From CAIXOZ01 sp046091285 (GTDB lineage: Bacteria; Cyanobacteriota; Cyanobacteriia; PCC-6307; Cyanobiaceae), in the NCBI GenBank assembly GCA_046091285.1, contig JBJTBH010000186.1, forward strand, positions 1-12,179: a stretch of DNA of 12,179 nt. The letters run 5' to 3'. Positions 7,013 through 12,179 of the stretch are shown one piece after another. The notes under the pieces are model-generated. The model did not search any database and had not been told where the DNA came from. It saw only the letters and a program-made list of their open reading frames with translations. Position numbers and translations under genes: made by a program. Numbering within the stretch: the stretch's first letter is position 1; each line of letters starts with the position of its first letter.

Positions 7013-7573
7013 ATGGCGCCCCTGCCTCCGCCCGAGCCTGCCCGCCTGCTGGAGACGGAAGCCACCCTGGCGGTGCGCAAGCTGCGCTTCGAGCGCAATC
7101 GCCTCGCCCTGCCGATGGGGGTCGAGGGCACCTACGGCATGGTGCGCCATCCCGGCGCCTCGCTGGCGGTGCCGGTGCTCGATGACGGCCGGGTGGTGAT
7201 CCTGCGCCAGTACCGCTTCGCTGTGGCGGCCCGTCTGCTCGAATTTCCTGCCGGCACCCTGGAGGACGGTGAGGAGCCCCTGCCGAGCATGCAGCGGGAG
7301 CTCGGGGAGGAGGCCGGCTACAGCGCCGCCCGCTGGGATTCCCTCGGGGTGATGGTGCCCTGTCCCGGCTATTCCGATGAACGCATTCATCTTTTCCTGG
7401 CGCGGGAGCTCACCCCCCTGGCCGAGCAACCCGCCGGGGATGACGATGAGGATCTCGAGGTGCTGTTGCTGCAGCCGGAGGAGCTCGATCGGGCCCTGGC
7501 CAGCGGTCACGAACAGCTCGATGGCAAAAGTGTCACGGCCTGGTTCCGGGCCCGCCAGTTGCTCGGACTCTGA
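7013..7573 (+). CDS. Nudix hydrolase, ADP-ribose pyrophosphatase type
   Basis: This 186-residue protein has a complete Nudix box at 81-103, fitting G-x5-E-x7-RE-x-x-EE-x-G: GTLEDGEEPL then RELGEEAGY, with the metal-binding glutamates in place. After the box comes VPCPGYSDERIHLFLA (115-130), matching the P-x-PGFSDE pattern of ADP-ribose pyrophosphatases (NudF/NUDT5 type). The N-terminal half has the usual strands (LAVPVLDDGRVVILRQYR). Such enzymes split ADP-ribose or related nucleoside diphosphate sugars into AMP and a sugar phosphate. A FolQ-like role in folate synthesis is tempting next to folK, but the ADP-ribose signature argues against it. The ATG at 7013 has GGAGG at 6991-6995, 17 bases away, which is rather far. 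A five-codon frame (6986-7003) lies between folK and this gene. The photolyase starts 15 bases after its stop. Confidence 0.9.
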   Translation: MAPLPPPEPARLLETEATLAVRKLRFERNRLALPMGVEGTYGMVRHPGASLAVPVLDDGRVVILRQYRFAVAARLLEFPAGTLEDGEEPLPSMQRELGEEAGYSAARWDSLGVMVPCPGYSDERIHLFLARELTPLAEQPAGDDDEDLEVLLLQPEELDRALASGHEQLDGKSVTAWFRARQLLGL

Positions 7574-7575
7574 GG

Positions 7576-7582
7576 AGGGAGG
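7576..7582 (+). promoter_or_regulatory. Strong ribosome-binding site of the photolyase gene
   Basis: The purine run GAGGAGGGAGG, immediately after the Nudix stop codon and six bases before the ATG at 7589, matches the anti-Shine-Dalgarno sequence well. It fixes the photolyase start and suggests coupled translation with the Nudix gene. Confidence 0.7.
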
Positions 7583-7588
7583 CGCTCG

Positions 7589-9100
7589 ATGACCCCATCC
7601 CGCTGGTTGTTCTGGCATCGCCGTGATCTGCGCGTCACCGACAATCTCGGCCTGGCAACTGCTGCGACCGTCACACCGGCCCTCACCGGCGTAGTGGTGC
7701 TCGATCCGCTGGAGCTTGAGGCCGAGGATCAGGCGCCGGCCCGTCTCTGGTTCCTGCGCGAAAGTCTGCAGGAGCTGGCTGGGGCCTGGCGGCGGGCCGG
7801 TGGCCGGTTGCTGATCCTGCAGGGTTCCGCTGTCGAGGTGCTGCCGGAGCTGGCGGAGCTGATCGGTGCTGCGGGTGTGGCCTGGAATCGGGATGTGGAG
7901 CCGGTGGTGCGGGCCCGCGATCGCCAGGTGGCGGCGGCCCTGAAGGCCCGTGGCTGCCGCGTGCAGGCCGACTGGGATCAGCTGCTGGTGCCGCCCGAGG
8001 TTCTCAGCACCGGCGGCGGCGATCCGTATCGCGTCTATGGCCCCTACTGGCGTCGTTGGCGGGCTGAGGTGGACAAGCGCGCGGCGGTTGGTGGCGTTGA
8101 GCCCCTGGCGGCCCCCTCAGGCCTGATCGATCTCGATCCGGAGTCCCTGCCGGCGGCTGGCGCCCAGGAGCGCTGGCGGGCCCTGGCCCCCCTGGACGCT
8201 GTTCCCTCCAGCGGTCCATTGGCGCGGCCCTTCGCCGGCGCCGAGCTCTGCCCTTGCCGTCCCGGAGAGCTGGCCGCCGCCGAGCAGCTGGCCCGCTTTT
8301 GCAGCACCGGTCCCGGATCCGCCGGTTCCGGTCGCGGTCCGGCGCTGCTGCGTTACGAAGACGGTCGCAACCTGCCAGCGGAATCCGGAACCTCCACACT
8401 GAGTGCCGCCCTGCGCTTCGGGACTGTCAGCCCCCGCCAGGCCTGGGCCGCGGCCCAGGGGGCCCGCAGCCTCGCTCGCAGTGCCGAGGAGCTGGCTTCG
8501 ATCACCGTCTGGGAGCAGGAACTGGCCTGGCGGGAGTTCTACCAGCAGGCCCTGTTTCATTTCCCGGAGCTCGCGGACGGGCCCTATCGGCCTCAGTGGC
8601 GCCACTTCCCCTGGGATAACGATGCCGGGGCCTTCGAAGCCTGGAGTGAGGGGCTGACGGGGATGCCGATCGTGGATGCGGCGATGCGGCAGCTGCGGGA
8701 AAGCGGCTGGATGCATAACCGTTGCCGGATGATCGTCGCCTCATTTCTGGTCAAGGATCTGATCTGCGACTGGCGCTGGGGCGAGCGGCTGTTCATGCAG
8801 CATCTCGTCGATGGTGATCTGGCTGCCAACAACGGCGGTTGGCAGTGGAGTGCGAGCAGTGGCATGGATCCACGACCGCTGCGGATTTTCAATCCCGCCA
8901 CCCAGGCTTCGAAGTTCGACCCGGAGGCGCAGTACATCCGCACCTGGCTGCCGGAGCTCCGGCATGTCAGTACCAGGGATCTGATCAGCGGTGAGATCGC
9001 GCCCCTGGAGCGGCGTGGCTATCCACCGCTCCTGGTCAACCACAAGACCCAGCAGGCCCGCTTCAAGGCCCTCTATGCCGCGCTCAGGACTGAATCCTGA
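7589..9100 (+). CDS. phr: Class I deoxyribodipyrimidine photolyase, probably 8-HDF type
   Basis: The photolyase uses blue light to split UV-induced cyclobutane pyrimidine dimers in DNA. All 503 residues fit a complete enzyme. The N-terminal alpha/beta antenna domain (about 4-135) begins WLFWHRRDLRVTDN and ends near YGPYWRRW (150-157). The C-terminal FAD domain (about 225-500) has ELAWREFYQ (311-319), the block GWMHNRCRMIVASFLVKD (373-390), DWRWGER, and DGDLAANNGGWQWSASSGMD (408-427) with the Asn and Trp residues that contact FAD and the electron-transfer chain, then RIFNP and YIRTWLPEL. The antenna domain resembles the Synechococcus elongatus enzyme, which carries the deazaflavin 8-HDF, so I infer the same cofactor; residues alone do not prove it. 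It is the last gene of the folK-Nudix-phr run, and its end overlaps the convergent aminotransferase by 28 bases. Confidence 0.96.
   Translation: MTPSRWLFWHRRDLRVTDNLGLATAATVTPALTGVVVLDPLELEAEDQAPARLWFLRESLQELAGAWRRAGGRLLILQGSAVEVLPELAELIGAAGVAWNRDVEPVVRARDRQVAAALKARGCRVQADWDQLLVPPEVLSTGGGDPYRVYGPYWRRWRAEVDKRAAVGGVEPLAAPSGLIDLDPESLPAAGAQERWRALAPLDAVPSSGPLARPFAGAELCPCRPGELAAAEQLARFCSTGPGSAGSGRGPALLRYEDGRNLPAESGTSTLSAALRFGTVSPRQAWAAAQGARSLARSAEELASITVWEQELAWREFYQQALFHFPELADGPYRPQWRHFPWDNDAGAFEAWSEGLTGMPIVDAAMRQLRESGWMHNRCRMIVASFLVKDLICDWRWGERLFMQHLVDGDLAANNGGWQWSASSGMDPRPLRIFNPATQASKFDPEAQYIRTWLPELRHVSTRDLISGEIAPLERRGYPPLLVNHKTQQARFKALYAALRTES
7917..7924. repeat. HIP1 octamer GCGATCGC
   Basis: A perfect HIP1 element in the antenna-domain part of the photolyase gene. 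Confidence 0.7.
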
Positions 9101-10293
9101 GCCGTGCGGCCCTGACGCAGCCGGCGGATCACCGCGATCACCTGATCCTGCTGGGCGCGGCTCAGTTCCGGGAAGATCGGCAGGCTGAGCACCTCCGAGC
9201 AGAGGCGCTCGGTGATCGGCAGGGAGCCGGGTCCGTAGCCGAGATCGGCGTAGGCCGGCTGACGATGGATCGGGATCGGGTAATAAATGATCGTGGTGAT
9301 GCCGGCCTCCTGCAGTTCCTGTTTCAGCCAGTCGCGGCAGCAGGCTTCAGGCAGTCCGAAGGCGGCGCTGTCGCTCGATGGCGTGCAGCGGCTGTCGCAG
9401 GCCGTGCCCCTGATCGGGCAGCCGGGCACGCGCACCACGAACTGGTTCCAGCTGTGGCCGTCCGGGCCGGCTTCCGGAAGGGCGAGGCCGTCGAGATCTC
9501 CCAGGGCTTCGAGATAGGTCGAAGCGATCTGACGTCGCTGGGTCACCCAGCGTTCGAGATGGGGCAGCTTGACCGTCAGCACAGCGGCCTGGATCGCATC
9601 CAGACGGCTGTTGTAACCGAGGTTGGTGTGCAGGTAGCGACGCGGCATGCCATGCACGGCCAGTTCACGCAGCCGTTGGGCCAGTTCCGGATCGCGGCAG
9701 GTGATCGCCCCTCCGTCACCGGCGGCGCCGAGGTTCTTGGTGGGGAAGAAACTGAAACAGCCGGCATCACCCCAGCTGCCCACGGGCCGTCCCGCCCAGC
9801 TGGCGCCGCTGGCCTGGGCGCAGTCTTCGATCACCCGCAGACCGTGGCTGGCGGCCAGGGTCATCACCCGCTCCATGTCCACGGGGCGGCCGAACAGGTG
9901 CACCGGCAGCAGCGCCCGGGTGGCCGGTGTGATCGCCGCCTCCACCTGGCTGAGGTCCATCAGGTAGGTGTCGGGATCCACATCCACGAACACCGGGGTG
10001 GCGCCCACGGCGCTGATGGCTTCGGCGGTCGCGAAGAAGCTGAAGGAACAGGTGATCACCTCGTCGCCCGGGCCGATCCCCAGGGCTCGCAAGGCCAGGA
10101 TCAGGGCATCAGTGCCGCTGTTGCAGCCGATGGCATGGGGACTGCCGCAGGCATCGGCGAAACGTTCCTCAAAGGTGCGGATCGTTTCGCCGCCGATGTA
10201 CTGACCGCTGCGCAGCACCTGCAGAACGGCGGTGTCCAGCTCTGATCCGAGGCGGATCAGCTGTTCGCTGAGGCTGAAGGGAGGCACCTGCAT
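9073..10293 (-). CDS. DegT/DnrJ/EryC1/StrS family PLP-dependent sugar aminotransferase
   Basis: The 406-residue protein belongs to the family that transaminates keto-sugar nucleotides, often for O-antigen or capsule precursors. It has SGQYIGG (29-35), GCNSGTDALILAL (56-68), FSFFATAEAI (84-93), DVDPDTYLMD (104-113), the PLP-contact EDCAQA (156-161) and the Schiff-base lysine Lys186 in FFPTKNLGAAGDGG. GYNSRLDAIQAAVL (226-239) and YYPIPIHRQPAY (337-348) follow. All expected active-site residues are present, so it should be active; the exact sugar cannot be told. One oddity is an insert at about 291-320 with Cys at 292, 299, 303, 318 and 319, between the strand ending FVVRVP and the helix DWLKQELQEAGI, where most relatives have only a short loop. 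Forty-five bases separate it from the peroxiredoxin-like gene upstream, so co-transcription is possible but functional linkage is not obvious. Confidence 0.92.
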   Translation of the reverse strand: MQVPPFSLSEQLIRLGSELDTAVLQVLRSGQYIGGETIRTFEERFADACGSPHAIGCNSGTDALILALRALGIGPGDEVITCSFSFFATAEAISAVGATPVFVDVDPDTYLMDLSQVEAAITPATRALLPVHLFGRPVDMERVMTLAASHGLRVIEDCAQASGASWAGRPVGSWGDAGCFSFFPTKNLGAAGDGGAITCRDPELAQRLRELAVHGMPRRYLHTNLGYNSRLDAIQAAVLTVKLPHLERWVTQRRQIASTYLEALGDLDGLALPEAGPDGHSWNQFVVRVPGCPIRGTACDSRCTPSSDSAAFGLPEACCRDWLKQELQEAGITTIIYYPIPIHRQPAYADLGYGPGSLPITERLCSEVLSLPIFPELSRAQQDQVIAVIRRLRQGRTAQDSVLSAA

Positions 10294-10338
10294 GGAGCAA
10301 ACCTTAAGCCCTGGGTACGGGTTTCCGACCTCGGTCGT

Positions 10339-10932
10339 TCATCCCGCCTGCGGCTGTTCCGTCCCGTCCGGCTGCGGATGCCACTTTATGTTGCAGCCGA
10401 TCGAGGGGCGTTGGTCCGGATTCACGGTCTGTCCGCTCAGCACGGCATCGAGGGCGGCACGCAGATCGTGGCCATCGCAGGGCTGAGCATTGCCGGGGCG
10501 GCTGCCATCGAGCTGTCCGCGGTAGACGAGGTGATGGCGGCTGTCGAAGAGGAAGGGATCGGGAGTGCAGGCCGCCTGGAAGGCTCTGGCCACCGATTGG
10601 GTGGCGTCATGGAGATAGGGGAAGGTCCAGCCACGGGACCGGGCCTGGGCCCGCAGACCGTCGGGGCCGTCCTGCGGGTGGGTGTGGAGGCTGTTGCTGG
10701 CGATCCCGATCAGCTGGATGCGATCGCCGTAATCGGCGGCCAGGCGGCTCAGTTCGGCCTCGATGTGCTTCACGTAGGGGCAGTGGGCACTGAGGAACAG
10801 CACCAGCACCGGTCGGTCGTCGAGGCTGCTGCTCTCGAGGGGCGGTGCATCGGCCGCCGCCAGCACCGAAGGAAGCCGGAAGGGCGGCAGCGGTGTGCCG
10901 AGTTCCAGCATCGTCGAGGGAGTGAGGGCCAT
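10339..10932 (-). CDS. Thioredoxin-fold peroxiredoxin-like (AhpC/TSA) protein
   Basis: This 197-residue protein has a thioredoxin fold of the PRX-like type common in cyanobacteria. Residues 9-20 (LELGTPLPPFRL) match the AhpC/TSA N-terminus, followed by VLVLFLSAHCPYVKH (42-56) with the candidate peroxidatic Cys51, IGIASN (75-80), then ACTPDPFLFD (121-130), GQLDGSRPGN (139-148) and PSIGCNIKW (176-184). Cys122 and Cys180 are candidate resolving cysteines; there is no CXXC motif, so it is unlikely to be an oxidoreductase of classic thioredoxin type. The likely role is thiol-based peroxide or disulphide chemistry in the cytoplasm. Met1 (10932) and Met8 (10911) are both possible starts; neither has a good ribosome-binding site. 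It is divergent from the lipoprotein gene, and a perfect inverted repeat lies in the shared upstream region. Confidence 0.87.
   Translation of the reverse strand: MALTPSTMLELGTPLPPFRLPSVLAAADAPPLESSSLDDRPVLVLFLSAHCPYVKHIEAELSRLAADYGDRIQLIGIASNSLHTHPQDGPDGLRAQARSRGWTFPYLHDATQSVARAFQAACTPDPFLFDSRHHLVYRGQLDGSRPGNAQPCDGHDLRAALDAVLSGQTVNPDQRPSIGCNIKWHPQPDGTEQPQAG
10720..10727. repeat. HIP1 octamer GCGATCGC
   Basis: A perfect HIP1 element within the peroxiredoxin-like gene. Confidence 0.7.
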
Positions 10933-10955
10933 CGAGGGGGTGTGCGCGTTGGCTG

Positions 10956-10975
10956 CCAGGATCGTTTCATCCTGG
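10956..10975. promoter_or_regulatory. Perfect 7-base inverted repeat in a divergent promoter region
   Basis: CCAGGAT (10956-10962), spacer CGTTTC, ATCCTGG (10969-10975). It sits in the 56-base gap between the divergent peroxiredoxin-like and lipoprotein genes. It could be a regulator's operator serving both genes. As lipoprotein mRNA it would instead form a hairpin whose right arm covers the first two bases of the Shine-Dalgarno. It does not match the cyanobacterial LexA or NtcA consensus. Confidence 0.45.
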
Positions 10976-10978
10976 AGG
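10974..10978 (+). promoter_or_regulatory. Ribosome-binding site of the lipoprotein gene
   Basis: GGAGG ten bases before the GTG at 10989. It supports that GTG start over later candidates and overlaps the right arm of the inverted repeat. Confidence 0.6.
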
Positions 10979-10988
10979 GGATCACACC

Positions 10989-11597
10989 GTGTTTCAGCGG
11001 CGAGGGCACCGGAGTGGCGCCGTCCTGAGACGTTCCGCCTCAGCGTCCGCCTGCGGAGCGTGGTCGGCGTTCGGCCGGCAGGTTCTGCTGCTGACCACGG
11101 TTCTCCCGCTGCTGACGGCCTGTGTGCCGGCCCAGCTGCGGCCCAGCTGGAGGATCTATCCGTTGCAGCGTCAGCAGCCCCATGACGGCCTGGCGGTGGT
11201 CAGCCAACCCGATGGCTATGGCCTGCATCTCTGGCTTGAGACCGATACCGGTGACGCCGGCGTCTGCCGTCCCCGATGGATCGCTGATGTGCCGCGGCTG
11301 TTCAACGGCAATGGCACGGCTCCTTTCAGTTCCGGTCTGGCCACCCGGGCCGAGTTCTTTGCCGCCGTGGCCCGGCCTGATGTGCTGCGTGTCCTGAGGC
11401 GGGAGATGGAGCAGCTCTGTGCCCTCCGGGCTCCCGGCCGCACCTGGCAGTGGCGGGAGCCGCCCCGTGAGGCCGCCCAGCTGCGGGCTCCGGGCTTTTC
11501 CCTGCAGGAGGAGCGACCCGCTTCCGAGGATTCCGAGCGGATCAGGCGGCAGGAGGCGGCGCTGCTTCAGGGCCGACCCCTGCCGACCAGTCCCTGA
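10989..11597 (+). CDS. Predicted lipoprotein of unknown function
   Basis: I do not recognise the family. The 202-residue protein begins at a GTG with a good ribosome-binding site. Its N-terminus is basic (several Arg in residues 4-30), followed by a hydrophobic stretch (31-43) and a lipobox, LLTAC, with Cys45. This predicts cleavage by signal peptidase II and lipid attachment, leaving a mature part of about 158 residues. The n-region is unusually long, so a later start cannot be excluded. The mature part has Cys93 (GVCRPRW) and Cys144 (MEQLCAL), possibly one disulphide; a Gly/Asn turn around NGNGTAPF (107-114); an amphipathic helix (about 121-145); and a charged helical tail rich in Arg and Glu (about 158-192). 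It has no membrane helix besides the signal and no known catalytic motif. The next gene converges 34 bases downstream. Confidence 0.75.
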   Translation: MFQRRGHRSGAVLRRSASASACGAWSAFGRQVLLLTTVLPLLTACVPAQLRPSWRIYPLQRQQPHDGLAVVSQPDGYGLHLWLETDTGDAGVCRPRWIADVPRLFNGNGTAPFSSGLATRAEFFAAVARPDVLRVLRREMEQLCALRAPGRTWQWREPPREAAQLRAPGFSLQEERPASEDSERIRRQEAALLQGRPLPTSP

Positions 11598-11631
11598 GCT
11601 TCGGGACGGGGCCGGGGCAGGCCTCGACGTG

Positions 11632-12105
11632 TCAGGGCATGCTCTGGCCCCAGAGGGCCCAGACCTTCGGTTCGGCGCGGCGCCAGTAGCGGCTGAAGCG
11701 CCCCAGATCCACCGGTGTTTCGAGAGGCGCGAAGGGCTCCACCGGCAGCACCTCCACCGGCATCCGCTGACGCAGCGTTGCGGTGATTGCAGCCACCCGC
11801 GGGTCGTTGCTGGAGCAGGTGATGATCCCGTCGGCACCATGGATGGTGGCAAAGCTCAGCACCTCCTCCGCGACATCCCCGCGACGCAGGCTCACCGGCA
11901 GTTCCAGCAGACACTCGTAGAGAAAGCCGATCCGCTTCAGGCTCACGGGTTCGGCGGGGCTGGCGGGATCTCCGCTGCTGGCGCTGCGGCCCGCCAGCAG
12001 GGCGCTGTCGAACACGAACACGGCCGGTGTGCCGGGGTGGGCGACCAGGGCGGGGTTGGCGGGGCCGAGGGCCTCGCCGTGAATCCAGAGGATGGGGCGT
12101 TGCAT
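11632..12105 (-). CDS. Stand-alone photolyase/cryptochrome-type antenna-domain protein
   Basis: This 157-residue protein aligns by eye with only the N-terminal alpha/beta domain of class I photolyases, including the complete one in this window. Residues 5-20 (ILWIHGEALGPANPAL) match the first strand and the RRDLR-x-x-DN region, AVFVFDSALL (28-37) matches GVVVLDPLEL, RIGFLYECLLEL (58-69) matches RLWFLRESLQEL, LRRGDVAEEVLSFATIHGADGI (73-94) matches the GSAVEVLPELAELIGAAGV strand-helix unit, and FSRYWRRA (137-144) matches YGPYWRRW. The whole FAD and DNA-binding part is absent. The charged RRDLR motif is replaced, so it need not bind the usual antenna pigment. An internal Ser/Ala/Pro loop (40-54) is low-complexity. 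Its function is unknown. It starts ten bases after the stop of a truncated upstream gene on the same strand, which could be a partner. The fold assignment is a by-eye inference. Confidence 0.72.
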   Translation of the reverse strand: MQRPILWIHGEALGPANPALVAHPGTPAVFVFDSALLAGRSASSGDPASPAEPVSLKRIGFLYECLLELPVSLRRGDVAEEVLSFATIHGADGIITCSSNDPRVAAITATLRQRMPVEVLPVEPFAPLETPVDLGRFSRYWRRAEPKVWALWGQSMP

Positions 12106-12115
12106 CGGGATCCGT

Positions 12116-12179
12116 TCAGCGGCGGCGGGCGGGACGGCTCAGGGCGGCGGAAGGCGCCCCCTGGCGGGTGCTGTTGCGG
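12116..12179 (-). CDS. C-terminal end of an unidentified minus-strand gene
   Basis: A reading frame enters from the right edge and stops at TGA (12118-12116) after 20 complete codons: RNSTRQGAPSAALSRPARRR. The sequence is basic and low-complexity and cannot be identified. The stop lies ten bases before the ATG of the antenna-domain gene, the spacing expected in an operon. Because the piece is so short, an open frame could also arise by chance. Confidence 0.4.
   Translation of the reverse strand, partial: RNSTRQGAPSAALSRPARRR

Noticed and set aside
7013..7573. The Nudix protein as the folate-pathway enzyme FolQ (dihydroneopterin triphosphate pyrophosphatase)
   Set aside because: The PCPGYSDE segment after the Nudix box is the ADP-ribose pyrophosphatase hallmark. 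Proximity to folK alone is not enough.
10294..10338. A possible stem (AAACC with GGTTT) between the peroxiredoxin-like and aminotransferase genes
   Set aside because: It is five pairs with a long loop and no supporting feature; too weak to annotate.
11598..11631. A possible terminator between the lipoprotein and antenna-domain genes
   Set aside because: Only a four-base GGCC/GGCC pairing is visible and there is no T-tract.

Overview
The window looks like an ordinary, densely packed piece of a high-GC picocyanobacterial chromosome (Synechococcus/Cyanobium type). Three things point to an oxygenic phototroph: an NDH-1 operon fragment (ndhK tail plus ndhJ), the magnesium chelatase subunit ChlD of chlorophyll synthesis, and a class I photolyase whose sequence resembles the Synechococcus elongatus (Anacystis) deazaflavin enzyme. 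Four perfect copies of the cyanobacterial HIP1 octamer GCGATCGC fit this. The genus is inferred from GC content and gene content, not proven. I see no rRNA, tRNA, CRISPR array, transposase, prophage gene or attachment site, and no gene-free stretch longer than about 130 bases.

Layout, left to right. Bases 1-691 (+): the end of ndhK, overlapping ndhJ. Bases 826-2319 (-): a membrane-anchored YvcK/CofD-like protein, convergent with ndhJ. Bases 2394-4121 (+): a two-gene lipid-transport pair, an MlaF-like ATPase and an MlaD-like MCE protein. Bases 4108-6264 (-): chlD, whose 3' end overlaps the MCE gene by 14 bases. Bases 6371-9100 (+): folK, an ADP-ribose-type Nudix hydrolase and a photolyase, probably one transcript. 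Bases 9073-10932 (-): a peroxiredoxin-like protein followed by a DegT/DnrJ/EryC1 aminotransferase, whose 3' end overlaps the photolyase by 28 bases. Bases 10989-11597 (+): a lipoprotein of unknown function. Bases 11632-12105 (-): a small protein resembling only the N-terminal antenna domain of photolyases, preceded by the last codons of another minus-strand reading frame that runs off the window.

The genes serve unrelated core functions: respiratory and cyclic electron flow, chlorophyll synthesis, outer-envelope lipid traffic, folate synthesis, nucleotide clean-up, light-driven DNA repair, redox defence and surface sugar synthesis. I found no convincing new multi-gene system. The best leads are the stand-alone photolyase-type antenna domain and its truncated neighbour, a perfect 20-base inverted repeat in the divergent peroxiredoxin/lipoprotein promoter region, a hairpin-rich leader before folK, and a hexanucleotide repeat read in two frames at the ndhK/ndhJ junction.
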